Assembly (NCBI RefSeq): GCF_004122735.1
Contig: NZ_SDIF01000007.1
Location: 57,594 to 121,593 of the forward strand
Source: Streptomyces sioyaensis
GTDB lineage: Bacteria > Actinomycetota > Actinomycetes > Streptomycetales > Streptomycetaceae
DNA length: 64,000 nt
Direction of reading: 5' to 3'
Under the pieces are notes generated by a model. It was not told where the DNA came from, made no database searches, and saw only the letters and a program-made list of their open reading frames with translations. The translations under genes and the position numbers were made by a program. Of the stretch, positions 28,548 to 36,138 are shown piece by piece (the stretch's first letter is position 1; each line of letters starts with the position of its first letter).

Positions 28548-29251
28548 AGTGGACCGAAGCGGTAACCGAAGCCGCGCACGGTCTGGACGTAACGCGGGCT
28601 GCGCGGGGTGTCCTCTATTTTCGTCCGCAGCCGCATGACACAGGCGTCCACCAGCCGCGCGTCGCCGTTGTAGCTGTGCTCCCACACCTGCTCCAGCAAC
28701 TGCTGGCGACTGAAGACCTGCCCCGGGGTGGCGGACAGGAACAGCAGCAGCTTCATCTCCGAGGGGGCCAGCGCCAGATCCTTGCCGGCCTTGCCCACGA
28801 CCAGACCGGCCCGGTCTATGGCCAGTTCGCCATAGGTCTCGACCGGGGCGGGGCCCGGATCGGCGGCGGCCGGCGCGTCGTCGGAGGGAAGTGCGGTACG
28901 GCGCAGCACCGCACGGATGCGTGCTTCGAGGACCTCACCGCGGGCCGGCTTGACGATGTAGTCGTCGGCCCCCGCCTCCAGTCCGAGCACCACGTCCAGA
29001 TCGTCGCCCCGCGCGGTGAGCATGATGATCGGCAGCTGCCGCTCGGCCCGGATCAGCCGGCAGATCTGGAAGCCGTCCTTGCCAGGGAGCATCAGGTCCA
29101 GCAGCACGATGTCCGGACGGAAGACCGGCAGCACGTCGAGGCCTTCCTCGCCGCTGGCCGCGGCCGCCACTTCGTGGCCGCGCCGCCGTAGCGCGAGGGA
29201 CACCCCGTCCCGTACGGCGGAGTCGTCCTCGATGAGAAGTACACGTGGCAT
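28544..29251 (-). CDS. OmpR-family response regulator (AfsQ1/CseB-like)
   Basis: A 235-residue two-domain regulator. The receiver has acidic pocket EDD (residues 8-10), phospho-acceptor Asp52 in VLLDLMLPG, and Lys near 102 in DDYIVKPARGE. The C-terminal winged helix includes PGQVFSRQQLLEQVWEHSYNGDARLVDACVMRLR and RYVQTVRGFGYRFGP. The ATG at 29251 fits the family start; upstream in-frame ATGs lack support. A -10-like GATACT ends six bases before this ATG, so the mRNA may be leaderless. It heads a three-gene coupled operon. Confidence 0.92.
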   Translation of the reverse strand: MPRVLLIEDDSAVRDGVSLALRRRGHEVAAAASGEEGLDVLPVFRPDIVLLDLMLPGKDGFQICRLIRAERQLPIIMLTARGDDLDVVLGLEAGADDYIVKPARGEVLEARIRAVLRRTALPSDDAPAAADPGPAPVETYGELAIDRAGLVVGKAGKDLALAPSEMKLLLFLSATPGQVFSRQQLLEQVWEHSYNGDARLVDACVMRLRTKIEDTPRSPRYVQTVRGFGYRFGPL

Positions 29252-29257
29252 GGGTCC

Positions 29258-29263
29258 AGTATC
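29258..29263 (-). promoter_or_regulatory. Candidate -10 box of the two-component operon
   Basis: GATACT on the minus strand, six bases before the regulator ATG, which would place transcription start at the A of ATG. No good -35 is visible at 17-18 bases. Confidence 0.3.
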
Positions 29264-29403
29264 AATAAGTTTCATGATGGATCCGTAACAGGAGCAGCCT
29301 CCCCGGCCCCCGGTGCATCTGACGTAGTGCGAGGCGGCGTGCACAGCATCCCCCGCCGACCGCTACGGACACGCGCACGGTGATTGAGAGAACGGGATCG
29401 GAC

Positions 29404-30171
29404 ATGGCGAGGCGCTTCGGAGTTGAGAGCGGCATCATCGGAGTGACCGCGGCGGCGGTGGTATCGGTCGTGGTCGCGGGGGCACTTGCCTTCTCCAATG
29501 TCGGAGGCCCCTCCAAGGCAGAGGCGGAGGGCGTCGGCCAGCAGAAGGCGAAGCGGGCGGCGGCCCCGGTCGACTCCTCCATAGCGCACGCCTCGGACCG
29601 CCCCGGCCGCAGCCTGAACATCACCATCGACGACGGCCCCGACCCGGTGTGGACGCCGAAGGTACTTGAGGTGCTGAAGCGGTACAACGTCAAAGCGGTC
29701 TTCTGCATGATCGGCCCGCAGGCCGAGGCGCACCCGGACCTGGTCAAGAAGGTGGCGGCCGCGGGGCACAAGCTCTGCGACCACACCGTCAGCCACAACA
29801 CCGGTATGGGCAGCAAGCCGGAGAGCTACCAGTCGCAGCAGATACTCGACGCCCAGAAGATGATCGAAAAGGCGGCGGGCGGTACGCAGGTCGAGTACTA
29901 CCGCGCCCCCGGCGGTGCCTTCACCCCCTACAGCCGCAAGCTGGCCGCGGACCACGGCATGCGCCCGCTGGGCTGGAACGTCGACAGCAAGGACTTCGAG
30001 GGCGGCTCCGTCTCGACGATCGAGTCGACCGTGCGCGGCGAACTCTCCAACGGTCCGACGGTCCTGTTCCACGACGGCGGCGGCAACCGCTCCCGGACCG
30101 TCGACTCCCTGAACCGGCTGCTGCCGTGGATGCAGAGCCAGGGCTACGGCTTCGGCTTTCCCAAGCGCTGA
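29404..30171 (+). CDS. Polysaccharide deacetylase (NodB domain), exported
   Basis: A 255-residue carbohydrate esterase family 4 protein. An N-terminal signal or anchor (GIIGVTAAAVVSVVVAGALAF) is followed by the NodB domain: motif 1 TIDDGPDP with the catalytic base and metal Asp; motif 2 HTVSH with two metal His; motif 3 YYRAPGGAF; motif 4 LGWNVDSKDFEG; motif 5 VLFHDGGGNRSRTV with the catalytic His. All metal ligands are intact. It should deacetylate peptidoglycan or chitin-type glycans outside the cell. ATG at 29404 chosen; a GTG at 29380 would add eight residues. Divergent from the two-component operon. Confidence 0.9.
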   Translation: MARRFGVESGIIGVTAAAVVSVVVAGALAFSNVGGPSKAEAEGVGQQKAKRAAAPVDSSIAHASDRPGRSLNITIDDGPDPVWTPKVLEVLKRYNVKAVFCMIGPQAEAHPDLVKKVAAAGHKLCDHTVSHNTGMGSKPESYQSQQILDAQKMIEKAAGGTQVEYYRAPGGAFTPYSRKLAADHGMRPLGWNVDSKDFEGGSVSTIESTVRGELSNGPTVLFHDGGGNRSRTVDSLNRLLPWMQSQGYGFGFPKR

Positions 30172-30218
30172 GAGGCAGGCAGACGGGCAGGCACGGCAGC
30201 CGCAGCAGCACCGACGAC

Positions 30219-30257
30219 GGATCGGGGCCGGACACCTCAGGGTGCCGGCTCCGGTCC
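30219..30257 (+). terminator. Terminator of the deacetylase gene
   Basis: A stem of about 17 pairs (30219-30236 with 30241-30257) containing two G-U pairs and one bulged A, loop TCAG, followed by GTCTTT, 48 bases past the deacetylase stop. Confidence 0.7.
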
Positions 30258-30334
30258 GTCTTTGGTGCTGAGGGAGCCGCCGGTTGCGGTGGAGGGGCTG
30301 GGCGGAGTCGACGGATGTGGCCGACGGATGGGGG

Positions 30335-30425
30335 CGTTGGGCAGGGTCGTTGGACAGGGCCGTTGGGCTGGGTCGTTCGACAAGGCCTTTGGGCAGGGCC
30401 GTTGGACACGGGCGTTGGACGGTCC
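30335..30425. repeat. Seven tandem copies of a 13-base unit
   Basis: Exactly seven contiguous degenerate copies of CGTTGGACAGGGC-like 13-mers fill 30335-30425 (units begin at 30335, 30348, 30361, 30374, 30387, 30400, 30413). The period is not a multiple of three and no gene spans it. The rest of 30258-30542, between the deacetylase and the SsgA-like gene, holds nothing else I recognise. Confidence 0.85.
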
Positions 30426-30542
30426 CTGGGCGGGACCTCACGTGACCGCAGGCCGGACGCTCCCGTGATCCCGCCTCCTGGCCCTCGCGGCCCACCCGGC
30501 TCCTTCCGGGCCACCGCCTCTCACGTCCCGGGCGCCGCTGCC

Positions 30543-30956
30543 TCACGCCGCGCCGAACAGCTCCGCGAGGTCGCGCTCCATGCCGAGGAACGCCGGCTCG
30601 CTGCCCGCGGGCACGGCCCGGTAGGAGCGGGCGAGGAACCGCCGGACATCCGCGGTCTGCAACTGGACCATGGCGATGCCCTCGTCCGAATGGAACTCCA
30701 TCACCGTCCGGTCCGGACCGGACGGCCGTACCCGCACATCGCCCCGGCCCGCAGGCCTCCGCAGCCCCTCGTCCAGCAGCTCACGGGCGAACGCCCAGTC
30801 CACCCCGGTGCCCTCCAGCGAGATCTCCGGCGGGAACAACATCCGCACCGCCAGCGGGTCCGCGGCGTGGTAGTGCAGCACTGCGGGCGCGGCGTGGGTG
30901 GAGGGAGCGGTGGCGATGAGGCGGACCTGGACGGCTTGGTCGATGACGCGGTGCAC
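30543..30956 (-). CDS. SsgA-like sporulation/cell-division regulator (paralogue 1)
   Basis: A 137-residue SsgA-like protein (SALP), a family limited to morphologically complex actinomycetes that guides septum formation and peptidoglycan processing in sporulating hyphae. Diagnostic segments: VIDQAVQVRLIATAP, YHAADPLAVRMLFPPEISLEG, WAFARELLDEGL, DVRVRP and MVQLQTADVRRFLARSYRAVPAG. The GTG at 30956 was chosen over 30971 because GAGGGAGC lies at proper spacing and the result aligns codon for codon with the second SALP at 34573-34986, also 137 residues. It carries the same upstream promoter-like element as that gene. Confidence 0.9.
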   Translation of the reverse strand: MHRVIDQAVQVRLIATAPSTHAAPAVLHYHAADPLAVRMLFPPEISLEGTGVDWAFARELLDEGLRRPAGRGDVRVRPSGPDRTVMEFHSDEGIAMVQLQTADVRRFLARSYRAVPAGSEPAFLGMERDLAELFGAA

Positions 30957-31003
30957 GCGCTGCTCCCTCACGGCTGTCGGATCACGGGCAATGGCTCATC
31001 CAG

Positions 31004-31032
31004 TAGGACGGTGTGCCCGCTCCCGTAGTGCA
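31004..31032 (-). promoter_or_regulatory. ECF-like promoter element of SALP paralogue 1
   Basis: On the minus strand TGCACTAC (31032-31025), 14 bases, then CGTCCTA (31010-31004), ending 47 bases before the start codon. Read as TGCAC-N17-CGTCCTA the spacing suits ECF sigma factors, whose -10 is often CGTCnnA. The same element with identical spacing precedes the second SALP. Confidence 0.5.
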
Positions 31033-31195
31033 CGCGACAGGTGTGTGAGGTATCTCATACAGGCGGCCAATTGACCGGCGGTCCGGTTCCGGGGGGGCGG
31101 GGCGCCGTCCGATGGGCGGGCCGCCGCCTGCGGCGGATGAACTGTCCCGGTGGGCCCGGGCCCGGGCCCGTCCAGCCCCGGCCCACCGGACGCCC

Positions 31196-31232
31196 CGTCC
31201 TGAGGGGCGCCCACCGGACGCCCCTCAGGACG
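31196..31232 (-). terminator. Terminator overlapping the PH-domain operon stop
   Basis: A perfect 14-bp stem (31196-31209 with 31219-31232), nine-base loop. The stop codon of the upstream gene (31225-31227) lies inside the stem arm. A direct repeat of GCCCACCGGACGCCCC overlaps it. Confidence 0.7.
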
Positions 31233-32919
31233 ATCGCTGTTCCGGAAGGTGCTGCCCCGGTTCCCCGGGGTGCACCAAGAACTCCTCCAGGATCCCCGGG
31301 GCCGCCGCCGCGGCGAAGCCGGCGGCCTCGGTGGCCGCGAGGTCCGGGATGCGATACCCGTCCTCGCCGGCCGCGACCGCGGCGGTGAGGGCGACGAGGC
31401 CGGCCCGGCGGGTGAAGGGCGAGGTCGTGAACGTCCAAGCGGCGATGGCCTCGCGCTGGAGGGCGAGGGTGTCACGGCTGAAGGTGCCCGAGCGGGCGAC
31501 CAGATACGGGCCGTCCACGCCGTGTCCCAGGTTGCGGTACGCGTCCCGGGCCAGCCACCACACCAGCGCCGTGGTGAGCACCGCGTAGATCCAGGCGCAG
31601 TGCAGCAGGACGGGCGTGAACGCCGCACCGAGACCGGCGAGGACGGCGGTGCCGGGCAGCACCGCGAACAGCAGACCACGTACCCGGCGCCGACGCAGGG
31701 CAACGCGGGGGTGCGGCGCCAGCGCGACCGGTGCACCGCTGCCGGGGAACGGCGCCCGCAGGGTGCCGCCCGCCACCCGGAGCGCCTCCGTGCGGGGCGC
31801 CGGCGGCAGCAGGCCGCTGCGCTTGCGGTTCTCCTCCCGGTTGCCCAGACCGCCGGCCACCGCCCGCACCATCGCCCCGCCACCGGCCCGCAGCAGCAGC
31901 GGTTCGCGCAGCAACACCCCGCGCAGCCGGGCCCGTTCGAGGGTGACGGCGCGCGTGGTGAACAGCCCGCGGCGCACCCGCAGCGTGCGGGCGTCGGTCC
32001 ACTCCAGGCAGTAGTTCCACCAGTTCTCGACGTACAGCACCACGGCGCCGACCGAACCGAGGGCGAGGACGGCCAGCAGGACCGCCGGGACCGTCAGCCA
32101 GAGGGCGCCGGCGCCGAGTTCGGTGAACGCCTGCTGGACGAAGCCGAGTTTCCAGGGCTCGATGCCGATGCCGTCCAGCACCCGGTAGGCCGATCCGGCC
32201 ACCACGAACACCCCGCCGATGACCCAGAAGGTGAGCGGCGCGTACCGCAGCCAGCGCCAGTTGATGCGCGCCACCACCGGATCGTTCGTGGCCGCCTCGG
32301 CATCCGCGTACGCCAGCAGCTCCGCGCGCAGCCGTTCCGCTTCGGGCACCGCGAGCGCCTCCAGCGACAGCTCCTTGCTGCCGTCCCCCGAGCCCGCCGT
32401 GCCCGCCCGCAGCACGGTGACCCCCAGCAGCCGGTGCAGCGGCGAGGCCGTCAGATCGACCGTGCGGATCCGGTGCAGCGGCACACTGCGCAGCCGCCGG
32501 GTCAGCAGCCCGCTGCGGACATCGAAGGTGAGGGCGGCGCTCCCGCGGCCACTGCCGGCGGCTCCGCCCTCCGACCCGTCGCCACGGCTCCCGGGTGCGA
32601 TCCGGAACTCCGTACGGGCCCAGCGGATCAGGCCGATCGTGGTCACCACGGCGAACGACGCGGCGAGGGCGGCGAGGGTGAACCAGGCCTTGGCGGGGAT
32701 CCGGCCTCCGGTGGCCAGCGCCGTCAGTGCCAGCGAACCCAGCGGGGCGGCCAGCCAGCCGCAGTGCACCAGAAGGGTGCGCGGATCCAGCCGCCGCCAC
32801 TCCGCCGCCCCGCCGGCGGGCGCGCCGGCTCCCTGGGACGCATGGTCTGCGCCGACCTGCGTTCCAGGTGCTTCGCCGGCCTGAATTCCGGGTGTCTCGG
32901 GGTCCAGTGGGGCGCTCAT
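31225..32919 (-). CDS. PH-domain membrane protein (YdbT-like)
   Basis: A 564-residue membrane protein with three bacterial PH-like (bPH2, formerly DUF304) domains alternating with pairs of membrane helices. Helix pairs lie near residues 50-95 (LLVHCGWLAAPLGSLALTAL), 225-300 and 430-475. PH segments include LLTRRLRSVPLHRIRTVDLTASPLHRLLG, LRVRRGLFTTRAVTLERARLRGV and YLVARSGTFSRDTLALQREAIAAWTF. It matches the YdbS-YdbT pair architecture; the Bacillus pair is linked to bacteriocin resistance, and that role is not established here. Its start overlaps the stop of the smaller PH gene as ATGA. Confidence 0.85.
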   Translation of the reverse strand: MSAPLDPETPGIQAGEAPGTQVGADHASQGAGAPAGGAAEWRRLDPRTLLVHCGWLAAPLGSLALTALATGGRIPAKAWFTLAALAASFAVVTTIGLIRWARTEFRIAPGSRGDGSEGGAAGSGRGSAALTFDVRSGLLTRRLRSVPLHRIRTVDLTASPLHRLLGVTVLRAGTAGSGDGSKELSLEALAVPEAERLRAELLAYADAEAATNDPVVARINWRWLRYAPLTFWVIGGVFVVAGSAYRVLDGIGIEPWKLGFVQQAFTELGAGALWLTVPAVLLAVLALGSVGAVVLYVENWWNYCLEWTDARTLRVRRGLFTTRAVTLERARLRGVLLREPLLLRAGGGAMVRAVAGGLGNREENRKRSGLLPPAPRTEALRVAGGTLRAPFPGSGAPVALAPHPRVALRRRRVRGLLFAVLPGTAVLAGLGAAFTPVLLHCAWIYAVLTTALVWWLARDAYRNLGHGVDGPYLVARSGTFSRDTLALQREAIAAWTFTTSPFTRRAGLVALTAAVAAGEDGYRIPDLAATEAAGFAAAAAPGILEEFLVHPGEPGQHLPEQRSS

Positions 32920-33434
32920 GCCGCATCACCCGGCACGTCCTGCGCGGCCTCGCCGATCCGCCGGGACAGCTCCTCGGCGTCCGCGTCGGACAGCCCCGCG
33001 ATCTTGATGTCACCCGCGGTCGAGGCGGTGGTGACGGTCACCGTTGCCAGGCCGTACCGCCGCTGAAGGGGGCCGCGCACGGTGTCCACCGTCTGCACCC
33101 GGCTCAGCGGCGCGATCCGCCGCTTCTGCCAGAACCAGCCGCCCGCCGCGTAGACCGCCCGCTCGCCCAGCTCCCATGCGTGCACCGCGTACCGCCACCG
33201 CGGCATGACGACGAGATAGCTCACGGCCGGCACCACGAGCACGACCAGCAGCAACGGCCCCAGCCACGGCAGCGCGCCGGGGAAGAAGAGGAGGGACAGC
33301 ACCGCCATGGTGAGCGCGAGGAGCAGCATCGGGCCGCTGAGGGTCAGCAGCGCCTGAAGCGTCCACCAGCGGCGGGCCCGGGGATCGACGCGGTGGCGGG
33401 GTGGACGCAGCAGCGCGGTGGCGTGCTCGGGCAT
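32916..33434 (-). CDS. Small PH-domain membrane protein (YdbS-like)
   Basis: A 172-residue partner: two helices (WTLQALLTLSGPMLLLALTMAVLSLLF and WLGPLLLVVLVVPAVSYLVVM) followed by one bPH2 domain with GGWFWQKRRIAPLSRVQTVDTVRGPLQRRYGLATV. First gene of the two-gene operon. The ATG at 33434 is the family-like start; a GTG at 33443 and a TTG at 33458 are alternatives. A palindrome and AT-rich promoter lie just upstream, shared with the divergent TetR gene, which probably represses this operon. Confidence 0.85.
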   Translation of the reverse strand: MPEHATALLRPPRHRVDPRARRWWTLQALLTLSGPMLLLALTMAVLSLLFFPGALPWLGPLLLVVLVVPAVSYLVVMPRWRYAVHAWELGERAVYAAGGWFWQKRRIAPLSRVQTVDTVRGPLQRRYGLATVTVTTASTAGDIKIAGLSDADAEELSRRIGEAAQDVPGDAA

Positions 33435-33474
33435 GAAGGTCACCGGTTTCCAAGTCAAGCGTATGGAGTGGCGG

Positions 33475-33502
33475 TACGTTATAACGGTACAAGCGACTTG
33501 TA
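33475..33502. promoter_or_regulatory. Divergent promoter and TetR operator
   Basis: A perfect inverted repeat TACAAG-CGA-CTTGTA (33488-33502) and, beside it, the palindrome CGTTATAACG (33477-33486), containing a minus-strand -10-like TATAAC. The patch is AT-rich and sits between the PH-domain operon and the TetR gene, so the TetR protein probably binds here. Confidence 0.55.
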
Positions 33503-33578
33503 AAAACGCTCCGGGCTCCCCGAGCTGAAGCCCTGCCCGCGGGGCGCGCAGCGAAGTGCCGGACGAGGGAGGTCAGCC

Positions 33579-34397
33579 GTGCCCAAGAAGGTGGACCATG
33601 AAGCCAGGCGCCAGGAGATCTCCGAGGCGCTGTGGCGGCTCGCGAGCACCCGCGGACTTGACGGCGTGAGCCTGCGCGACGTCGCCGCCGAGGCCGGCAT
33701 CTCGCTCGGCCGGCTGCAGCACTACTTCCGTTCCAAGGACGAGATGCTGCTCTTCGCCCTCCAGCGCATCAACCGGCTCGCGGGGGAGCGGATCCGCGCA
33801 CGCATCGAGGCGCTGCCCGAGGAGCCGACGCCCCGCGAGGTGCTGCGCGCCTGCTTGTCGGGCATGCTGCCGCTGGACGAGAAGAGCCGGGTCGGGGTGC
33901 TGGTCGGCGCCGCCTACTTCGCCCGTGCCGTGTATGACGAGCCCCTGCGCGCCGAGGCCAAGGACGGCATCCCCCAGCTCCGCGCCTTGTTCGCCCACCA
34001 ACTGCGGCGGGCCGCGGAGCGCGGCGAACTCCCCCCGGAACGCGCCACCGAGGACGAGGCGATGCTGCTGATCAGCCTGGTCGACGGGCTGTCCACCTAT
34101 GTCCTGCTCGATGTGCACGACCCCCGCACCGCACTGCGGCTGCTGGACCTGCATCTGGCGCATCTCTTCGGGACCGAGGGGGGTGAGGACGCGCCCGCGT
34201 CGTCCGGCGCCGGGGCCGGGGCTGGGGCCAGGTCCGGAGCCAGGTCGGGGGCTGAGGTCGAGTCCGGGGCTGAGGCCGGGTCCGGGGCTGAGGCCGGGCC
34301 CGGGGTTGGGTCCGACGCGGCGGCCACTTCCGACGAGAGGTCGGAGCCGCCATCGCGCCCGGGGGAGGATGCGGCGAAGGCGGCGGGCCGGGCCTGA
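33579..34397 (+). CDS. TetR family regulator with repetitive C-terminal tail
   Basis: A 272-residue TetR/AcrR protein. The HTH (residues 10-55) reads ISEALWRLASTRGLDGVSLRDVAAEAGISLGRLQHYF split by normal turns, and the C-terminal BetI/TetR_C_6-type domain runs to about residue 200. The last 70 residues are unlike family members: a Gly/Ala/Glu/Ser repeat including three 18-base units (34250-34303) encoding GAEVES, GAEAGS, GAEAGP. GTG start at 33579 after GGGAGG. Divergent from the PH-domain operon, its likely target. Confidence 0.85.
   Translation: MPKKVDHEARRQEISEALWRLASTRGLDGVSLRDVAAEAGISLGRLQHYFRSKDEMLLFALQRINRLAGERIRARIEALPEEPTPREVLRACLSGMLPLDEKSRVGVLVGAAYFARAVYDEPLRAEAKDGIPQLRALFAHQLRRAAERGELPPERATEDEAMLLISLVDGLSTYVLLDVHDPRTALRLLDLHLAHLFGTEGGEDAPASSGAGAGAGARSGARSGAEVESGAEAGSGAEAGPGVGSDAAATSDERSEPPSRPGEDAAKAAGRA
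34250..34303 (+). repeat. Three 18-base tandem repeats in a TetR tail
   Basis: Units at 34250-34267, 34268-34285 and 34286-34303, of the form GGCTGAGGCCGGGTCCGG, in frame, encoding six-residue repeats. Two looser units precede them. Confidence 0.85.
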
Positions 34398-34572
34398 CCG
34401 GGCCGGTCGGCGAGGTGGTGACGTGGCGATGTGCTGCTGCGGTGCTGCGGTGGCGACGCGGTGCTGCGGTGCCCGGCGGCCGCGCCAGGACGTTCTGTGC
34501 CGCTGTCCGGACGCGCTGGTGGTCGACGCATCCGGCCGCGGTGGCGGTTTACGCCTCCGGCCGCGTGGCGGT
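34398..34572. repeat. GTGCTGCGGTG-rich spacer
   Basis: The gap between the convergent TetR and SALP genes. It contains repeated GTGCTGCGGTG / GCGGTGCTGCGGTG words around 34430-34475 and a repeated GTGGCGGTTTACGC / GTGGCGGTCTACGC pair near 34540-34575 that runs into the SALP stop region. Confidence 0.5.
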
Positions 34573-34986
34573 CTACGCTTCGCGCAACAGCGCGGCGAGA
34601 TCGGCCTCGACGTCCAGGTGGCCTGCCTCGTCGCCCTTGGCGACGATCGCGTACGACCGGGTCAGAAAGGTCCGCAGCTCCTGCGCCTCGAACTGCACCA
34701 CGGCCATGCCGCCGACGGCATGGAACTCCACGACCACCGCATCGGAGTCGTACGGCCAGATCTGCACATCGCCCGCCCCGGCCGGCGCGCACAGGCCCTC
34801 CTCCAGCAGGTCCCGCCCGAACGTCCAGGCCACTTCGGCCCCGTCCAGCGACGCCGCGGGCGGAAAGACCAAGCGCACCGCGAACGGGTCGGCACGGTCG
34901 TATCGCAGGTTTGCCGGAATCACCTGCGACCGGGGAGCAGTCGCGATGAGACGGGCCTGAACGGCTTGGTCGATGACGCTGGACAT
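34573..34986 (-). CDS. SsgA-like sporulation/cell-division regulator (paralogue 2)
   Basis: A 137-residue SALP, the same length as the paralogue at 30543-30956 and collinear with it: VIDQAVQARLIATAP, YDRADPFAVRLVFPPAASLDG, WTFGRDLLEEGL, DVQIWPYDS, MAVVQFEAQELRTFLTRSYAIVAKG. The ATG at 34986 has AAGGGAG at the same spacing as in paralogue 1; ten further residues are open upstream. SALPs control septum site choice, cell-wall remodelling and spore separation in Streptomyces. Which member (SsgA-G) this is cannot be decided from sequence alone here. Confidence 0.9.
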   Translation of the reverse strand: MSSVIDQAVQARLIATAPRSQVIPANLRYDRADPFAVRLVFPPAASLDGAEVAWTFGRDLLEEGLCAPAGAGDVQIWPYDSDAVVVEFHAVGGMAVVQFEAQELRTFLTRSYAIVAKGDEAGHLDVEADLAALLREA

Positions 34987-35456
34987 CGCCGGCTCCCTTG
35001 CATTCGTTGCGGACACTTGCGGCTTTGGTCACTAGGACGCACGGGATATCGCGGTAGTGCATTGGATTCCTGCGTGACATGCATCACGGGCCTTCGAATG
35101 TACGTATTTGCCCTCTTTGCTGGGCGTTCGGAGGCCCAATCGGCCGCCGGGGGCTCGGCCTGACGTCACATCACGTGCCGGTGGCGGTGGCTGTCTGGGC
35201 GACAATCCAGGCTTCCGCGCCGAGCAGGCAGGCCAGCGCCAGTGCAATGCCCGACGCCGAGAGCCATCGATGCCCAGCCCGCCGGCACAACCGGCAGCGA
35301 CCCGCGCACCGATCGACAGCAGCGGTGACCTCGGAGTGAGCCTGACAAGCACCGCCCGCACCCCGTGCGGATGTCCGGGCGCGGGCCGACGCAACAAAGA
35401 GAAAGAAGGGCGACGAGGGGACGAGACAGTGACGCCAAGGAAGCGACAATGGCCGG
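34987..35456. other. Divergent intergenic region between SALP 2 and TetR
   Basis: About 470 bases. Apart from the SALP promoter-like element at 35033-35061, I see no gene or organised element. AT content is locally raised near 35040-35110. Confidence 0.5.
35033..35061 (-). promoter_or_regulatory. ECF-like promoter element of SALP paralogue 2
   Basis: TGCACTAC (35061-35054), 14 bases, CGTCCTA (35039-35033) on the minus strand, ending 46 bases before the start codon. Spacing is identical to the element before paralogue 1, while the 14-base spacer sequences differ. Confidence 0.5.
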
Positions 35457-36074
35457 GTGCCAGCCGCCAAGAAGAAGACGACGACCGCGAACGCGTCCCC
35501 CGAGCGTCGCCGCGAACTGCTCAACACCGCGGCGGAGGTCTTCGCCGCGCACGGCTACAACGCCACCACCGTCCGCCGTATCGCGGACGAGGCCGGGATG
35601 CTCGCCGGCAGTCTCTACTACCACTTCGATTCAAAGGAATCGATGCTGGACGAAATCCTGTCCAGCTTCCTGACCGAGTTGTGGGACGGCTATGACGCCG
35701 TACTCGCCGCCGGGCTCGGACCCCGGGAGACCATCGAAGCCCTGGTCACCGAGTCCTTCCGGGAAATCGACCGGCATCGTGCGGCCGTCGCCATCTACCA
35801 GAAGGAATCCAGGCACCTCGCCGCCCAGCCCCGCTTCGGCTATCTCACCGACTCCCAGCGGAAGTTCGAAAAGGCCTGGCTCGGCACCCTGGAGCGAGGC
35901 GTGGCCGGCGGAGTCTTCCGTGCCGACCTCGACATCCGGCTCACCTACCGCTTCGTCCGCGACACCGTCTGGGTCGCGGCGAGCTGGTACAGGCCGGGCG
36001 GACAGCACAGCCCCGAGGAGATCGCCCGGCAGTACCTCTCGATGGTGCTGGACGGCATCGCCGTACGAGGGTGA
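35457..36074 (+). CDS. TetR family regulator
   Basis: A 205-residue TetR/AcrR protein. HTH: RRELLNTAAEVFAAHGYNATTVRRIADEAGMLAGSLYYHFDSKESML (residues about 15-60, quoted in part: AAHGYNATTVRRIADEAG). The C-terminal domain (RFVRDTVWVAASWYRPGG, SPEEIARQYLSMVLDGI) resembles regulators of acyl-CoA or sterol catabolism such as the KstR2 group. That similarity is weak evidence for its ligand. GTG start at 35457 with a modest GGAAG site. It has no co-directional neighbour; the nearest acyl-CoA genes are 13 kb away. Confidence 0.82.
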   Translation: MPAAKKKTTTANASPERRRELLNTAAEVFAAHGYNATTVRRIADEAGMLAGSLYYHFDSKESMLDEILSSFLTELWDGYDAVLAAGLGPRETIEALVTESFREIDRHRAAVAIYQKESRHLAAQPRFGYLTDSQRKFEKAWLGTLERGVAGGVFRADLDIRLTYRFVRDTVWVAASWYRPGGQHSPEEIARQYLSMVLDGIAVRG

Positions 36075-36138
36075 CCTCACCCCGGCAGGCGGCGGCGCTC
36101 TCCCCGCCCGCCGAGATCCCTCTGCTACCGGCGGCCGG

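Noticed and set aside
30335..30425. CRISPR array
   Set aside because: The 13-base units are directly adjacent with no spacers; there are no cas genes.
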